A stretch of 51,816 bases of DNA, from NCBI RefSeq assembly GCF_017308975.1, contig NZ_JADWPD010000048.1, forward strand, positions 25,896 to 77,711, written 5' to 3'. This stretch comes from Amycolatopsis sp. MtRt-6 (GTDB lineage Bacteria > Actinomycetota > Actinomycetes > Mycobacteriales > Pseudonocardiaceae). Below the pieces are notes generated by a model. The model saw nothing but the letters and a program-made list of their open reading frames with translations. It had not been told where the DNA came from and did not search any database. The translations under genes and the position numbers were made by a program. Each line of letters begins with the position of its first letter. Positions within the stretch are counted from its first letter, which is position 1. Below are positions 49,061 through 51,816 of the stretch, in pieces.

Positions 49061-49299
49061 CAGGGTTCCGGCAAAGTCGTTTGTGCTGGTCATGGGGTGA
49101 TTCCGTAGAGGGTGAGTGGTCGGGTGGTGTCTCGGGCCATGTGTCGTAGTCCTGCGGCGATGTTGGTGTGGCCGGTGGTGCGTAGGGCGCTGATGGCGAG
49201 GTTGCGGAGGGTGGCCATGGCGCGGGGTGCGGTGCCGGTGCGGATGCGGGAGGCGTCTTCGCGGTAGGTGGTGCGTTGTTCGAGTCGTCCGTGCCCGAT
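49061..49299 (-). mobile_element. Truncated end of an ISAs1-family insertion sequence (internal copy)
   Basis: Identical to 51194-51432. It holds the last ~69 codons of the transposase (ATLRNLAISALRTTGHTNIAAGLRHMARDT and on; stop at 49092-49090) and the outer end starting CAGGGTTCCGGCAAAG at 49061. It is cut off at 49299, where copy 2 of the duplication begins, so it cannot move on its own. Confidence 0.85.
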
Positions 49300-49611
49300 G
49301 CCGACAAGCGCGCCCGGGCGACGCTGAAAGCGCACGGCTACCCGACCTCGCACGTCGCGTCCGAGGTGTCGGACGAGGACCTCGACGCCGACCTGCTGCT
49401 GGCCGCCGACGAAGGGCACCTCGAGTTCCTGCGGTCGCGGGTCGGCGACCCGGCGAAGGTGCGGCTGCTGCGGTCGTTCGACCCGGCGGCGCCCGAGGGG
49501 GCCGAGGTCCCGGACCCGTACTACGGCGGTGACGACGGCTTCGAAGACGTCCTCGGCATGATCGAACGCGCGGTGCCCGGTTTGCTGGATTGGGTGCGTT
49601 CGCCGCGGTAG
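49300..49611 (+). pseudogene. 5'-truncated tyrosine phosphatase gene (copy 2)
   Basis: Carries the codons from about 51 to the stop of the phosphatase, joined at its 5' end to the antisense of a transposase gene. A chimeric frame from TTG 49276 gives a 111-residue product that lacks the CSGNICRSP catalytic loop, so it cannot be an active phosphatase. The acid loop DPYYGGDDGF is present. Confidence 0.9.
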
Positions 49612-49660
49612 TGGTCACAGCCCGCGCAGGCCGCCGGGCGGCACGGGCTACCGTGGTGGG

Positions 49661-50494
49661 GTGCGGTTGCGGTTCCTGCTCCGGCCCGGGTGGCTGGCTC
49701 TGACGGCGGTGGTGTTCACCTTCGCCGTCTGCTGCTTCACCCTGCTCTCGCCCTGGCAGTTCAGCCGCAACACCGAACGCGAGCAGCAGAACTCCGCGCT
49801 GGAGACGTCGTTCACCGCGGCGCCGGTGCCGCTGCCGCAGCTGCTGCCGCCGGGGAGCGTGCCCGACCAGCGCACCGAGTGGCACCTCGTCTCGATCACC
49901 GGCCAGTACCTGCCGGACAAGGAGGTCATCGCGCGGCTGCGGACGGTCCAGGGCGAAGGCGCCTTCGAAGTCCTGACGCCGATGCGGACCACCGACGGCA
50001 CGATCGTGCTGATCGACCGTGGCTACGTCCGGCTGGACAGCAAGTCCGGCGTGCTGCCGTTCGCGCCGCCGCCGGCCGGGACCGTGTCGGTGACGGCCCG
50101 GGTGCGCGCGGACGAGACCGACCCGAAGAACCGTGACGCGTTCGCCGACGCTTCGACCGGCGGGCGGCTGCAGAGTTACGTCGTCGACTCGCGGGTGGTG
50201 GCGCGGGCGGGGAACCTCGACATCCGGCCGGGGTACTTCCAGCTCGACGTCGGCCAGCCCGGCGTGCTCGGCGCGTTGCCGCTGCCGCAGACGGACTCGG
50301 GGCCGTTCCTGTCGTACGCGCTGCAGTGGATCGCGTTCGGGGCGATGGCGCTGCTCGGCTGGCTGTACTTCACGGTCCGCGAGCTGAAGCCGGGCGGCGC
50401 GCTGGACGGTTCCGCCACTCCTCCGGCACGCCGGAAGTCCGTCGCGGAGATCCTCGCCGAGGACGAACTCGCGGAAAGTGGCCATCAGAAGTAG
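49661..50494 (+). CDS. SURF1-family protein (copy 2)
   Basis: Same 277-residue reading frame as 47528-48361 with no difference seen. The upstream TACCGT hexamer is inside the duplicated unit, so this copy should be expressed like the first. Confidence 0.9.
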   Translation: MRLRFLLRPGWLALTAVVFTFAVCCFTLLSPWQFSRNTEREQQNSALETSFTAAPVPLPQLLPPGSVPDQRTEWHLVSITGQYLPDKEVIARLRTVQGEGAFEVLTPMRTTDGTIVLIDRGYVRLDSKSGVLPFAPPPAGTVSVTARVRADETDPKNRDAFADASTGGRLQSYVVDSRVVARAGNLDIRPGYFQLDVGQPGVLGALPLPQTDSGPFLSYALQWIAFGAMALLGWLYFTVRELKPGGALDGSATPPARRKSVAEILAEDELAESGHQK

Positions 50495-50544
50495 GCCGGA
50501 AATGGCCCTCTGACGAGGCCACTTGCCTCGGGAATACTCGGGCC

Positions 50545-51165
50545 ATGTTGATCCACCCCTGGGACTCGGCCGCTTCCGACGCGGAGTGGCGGGAGTGGCT
50601 GTCCGGCCACGACTTCGGCCAGCTCGTCGCCGGCGGGGCCGGCCGCGACCTGCCGGTGGTGACGCCGGCGCACTTCGCGTTCGACGGCGACCGCACGATC
50701 GTCACGCATCTGGCCCGCCCGAACCCGATCTGGCCGCTGCTGGAGGAGCACCCGCGAGCCCTGCTGACGGTGATCGGCGACTACACCTACATCCGCGCGG
50801 ACTGGAACGCGACGGCGGACCCGGCGTACGGCGTCCCGACGTCGTACTACGCGACGGTGCAGCTCGAAGGTGACGTGCGGCTGGTGGACGACCCGGCGGC
50901 GAAGGCGGCGCTGCTGGAGAAGCAGCTGCGCCACTTCGAGCGGGACGGGGCCCGGGCACCGGTGAGCGCGGCTCAGGACGCGCCGGACCGGCGGTTGCTG
51001 CCGGGAATTCGCGGGATCGAGTTCACGGTCACCGGGGTGCGGGCGAAGTTCAAGTTCGGCGGGAACCGGAGTGCCGAGGACCGGGAGCGGATCGGGGCCC
51101 GGCTGGCCGAGCGAGGTGGACCGCTGGACACCGAAGCCTTGGCGCAGCTGCGGCGCCGCGGCTGA
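50545..51165 (+). CDS. PaiB-like FMN-binding protein (copy 2)
   Basis: Same 206-residue reading frame as 48412-49032 with no difference seen. Its stop is 28 bases before the end of the IS element that continues past the window. Confidence 0.85.
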   Translation: MLIHPWDSAASDAEWREWLSGHDFGQLVAGGAGRDLPVVTPAHFAFDGDRTIVTHLARPNPIWPLLEEHPRALLTVIGDYTYIRADWNATADPAYGVPTSYYATVQLEGDVRLVDDPAAKAALLEKQLRHFERDGARAPVSAAQDAPDRRLLPGIRGIEFTVTGVRAKFKFGGNRSAEDRERIGARLAERGGPLDTEALAQLRRRG

Positions 51166-51193
51166 GAGAGCGAACTCCCCCGCCCTCCTCTGG

Positions 51194-51816
51194 CAGGGTT
51201 CCGGCAAAGTCGTTTGTGCTGGTCATGGGGTGATTCCGTAGAGGGTGAGTGGTCGGGTGGTGTCTCGGGCCATGTGTCGTAGTCCTGCGGCGATGTTGGT
51301 GTGGCCGGTGGTGCGTAGGGCGCTGATGGCGAGGTTGCGGAGGGTGGCCATGGCGCGGGGTGCGGTGCCGGTGCGGATGCGGGAGGCGTCTTCGCGGTAG
51401 GTGGTGCGTTGTTCGAGTCGTCCGTGCCCGATGCCGGTGCTGGTGTGGTGGGTCCCTTGTGGCCAGGGCAGTGTCTGCAGCCGGGTGTGGAGCCGGTGCT
51501 GATTTGCTTTGACGGTGAACACATAGTCCGCGCCGTGCTGATCCAGGTAGCGGGCGAGGCTGCGGGTGGTGTGCAGGGCGTCGGCGGTGACCACGGTCCC
51601 GGCCAGGTCGATGGTCTCCAGCAGGGGCTGAATCCAGGCGGTCTCGCTGGTCCCGGTGGTGACCTGTTGCTGGGCCAGGACGGTCCCGTCCTGGTGGGTC
51701 AGCGCCGAGAGCAGGTGCACTCCGGCTCCGCCGGTGCGGGCGAAGGTGCCGCGCAGGGATTTGCCGTCCACGGCAAATTGCCGGTGGGACGTCTGCGGTG
51801 GTGGTGATCCAGTCGC
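51194..51816 (-). mobile_element. ISAs1-family insertion sequence, running off the right edge
   Basis: Outer end at about 51194 (CAGGGTTCCGGCAAAG; ISAs1-type ends often begin CAGGG). The other end is outside the window, so target duplications cannot be checked. It contains the transposase below. Confidence 0.75.
51223..51816 (-). pseudogene. ISAs1-family transposase, partial and apparently frameshifted
   Basis: C-terminal ~182 residues of a DDE transposase: DGKSLRGTFARTGGAGVHLLSALTHQDGTVLAQQQVT, VVTADALHTTRSLARYLDQHGADYVFTVKANQ and the family C-terminus. The DGKSLRG and TADALH motifs mark the ISAs1/H-repeat family. Upstream of VDGKSLRG the matching sequence (DWITTTADVPPAI) is in another frame; an extra base in the AAA run at 51775-51777 (minus-strand TTT) accounts for the shift. 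The N-terminal half lies beyond the window. Either a real inactivation or a base-calling error close to the sequence end. Confidence 0.75.

Larger units (their letters stand above)
47167..49299. repeat. Tandem duplication, copy 1 (2133 bp)
   Basis: Direct repeat identical, as far as I compared by eye, to 49300-51432. It spans the last two thirds of the phosphatase gene, SURF1, the PaiB-like gene and the 3' end of an ISAs1-type transposase gene. Corresponding positions differ by exactly 2133. Confidence 0.95.
49300..51432. repeat. Tandem duplication, copy 2 (2133 bp)
   Basis: Second direct copy. At its left edge (49300) homology to copy 1 begins at GCCGACAAG; at the right edge it ends at GCCG (51433-51436), after which the transposase gene goes on. 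The shared GCCG at the join is a 4-bp microhomology between the phosphatase gene and the transposase gene. Confidence 0.95.

Noticed and set aside
49276..49611. Second functional tyrosine phosphatase
   Set aside because: The frame begins in antisense transposase and lacks the catalytic P-loop.

Overview
The window is high-GC actinobacterial DNA. Gene content, codon use and intergenic repeats point to Pseudonocardiales, most likely Amycolatopsis or a close relative. The supporting signs are LysX (fused lysyl-phosphatidylglycerol synthase/lysyl-tRNA synthetase), the RNase H-phosphatase / C4 zinc ribbon / Nif3-like trio in the order also known from mycobacteria, a type A RNase P RNA, many GTG starts and several probably leaderless genes. 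No tRNA, CRISPR array, integrase or biosynthetic gene cluster is visible.

Layout. 0-10 kb: housekeeping and envelope genes (DinB-like, DUF998, lysX, panB, CtaG-like, uppP), then a proline iminopeptidase behind a long leader that holds a 9-codon ORF and two hairpins, then a decayed TetR/SDR pair. 10-17.6 kb: a putrescine/GABA catabolic cluster. A gamma-aminobutyraldehyde dehydrogenase diverges from a GntR regulator; then come a soluble Cache-domain protein, a PucR regulator and the divergent gabT-gabD operon. Together the enzymes would take gamma-aminobutyraldehyde through GABA and succinate semialdehyde to succinate. 17.5-21 kb: a metal-receptor-like protein, an RNB ribonuclease, a CooC/MinD-like ATPase and a SPOR-like small protein.

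21-31.2 kb: a minus-strand operon that looks like a minimal chromosomal type IV secretion apparatus. It has VirB2-like, VirB3/PrgI-like, VirB4-like, VirB6-like, VirB8-like and VirB1-like (NlpC/P60) proteins plus a very Pro/Ala/Glu-rich protein. No relaxase or VirD4 is seen in the window. 31.6-33.1 kb: an SCO6745-like protein, a striking repeat array and rnpB.

33.1-39.9 kb: a redox module on the minus strand (DUF4142 exported protein, haem-membrane/ferredoxin fusion, FAD ferredoxin reductase). It diverges from an ECF sigma/zinc anti-sigma pair. The short intergenic region carries two divergent ECF-type promoters and a perfect CRP-type palindrome between them. A large LuxR-type (LAL) regulator follows. 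40-47 kb: an ion transporter, a GT-C glycosyltransferase, the RNase H/zinc ribbon/Nif3 genes, a secreted chorismate mutase and a 20-residue peptide with seven cysteines behind a strong ribosome binding site.

47-51.8 kb: phosphatase, SURF1 and PaiB-like genes. A 2133-bp unit is present twice in direct tandem, with its join between the phosphatase gene and an ISAs1-family transposase at a 4-bp microhomology. The IS runs off the right edge.

Three intergenic loci carry converging or one-way arrays of a roughly 20-21 bp unit built on CATCACGCGTG, and a second palindromic family sits at the panB/CtaG 3' ends. Everything here comes from reading the sequence; no database search was run.
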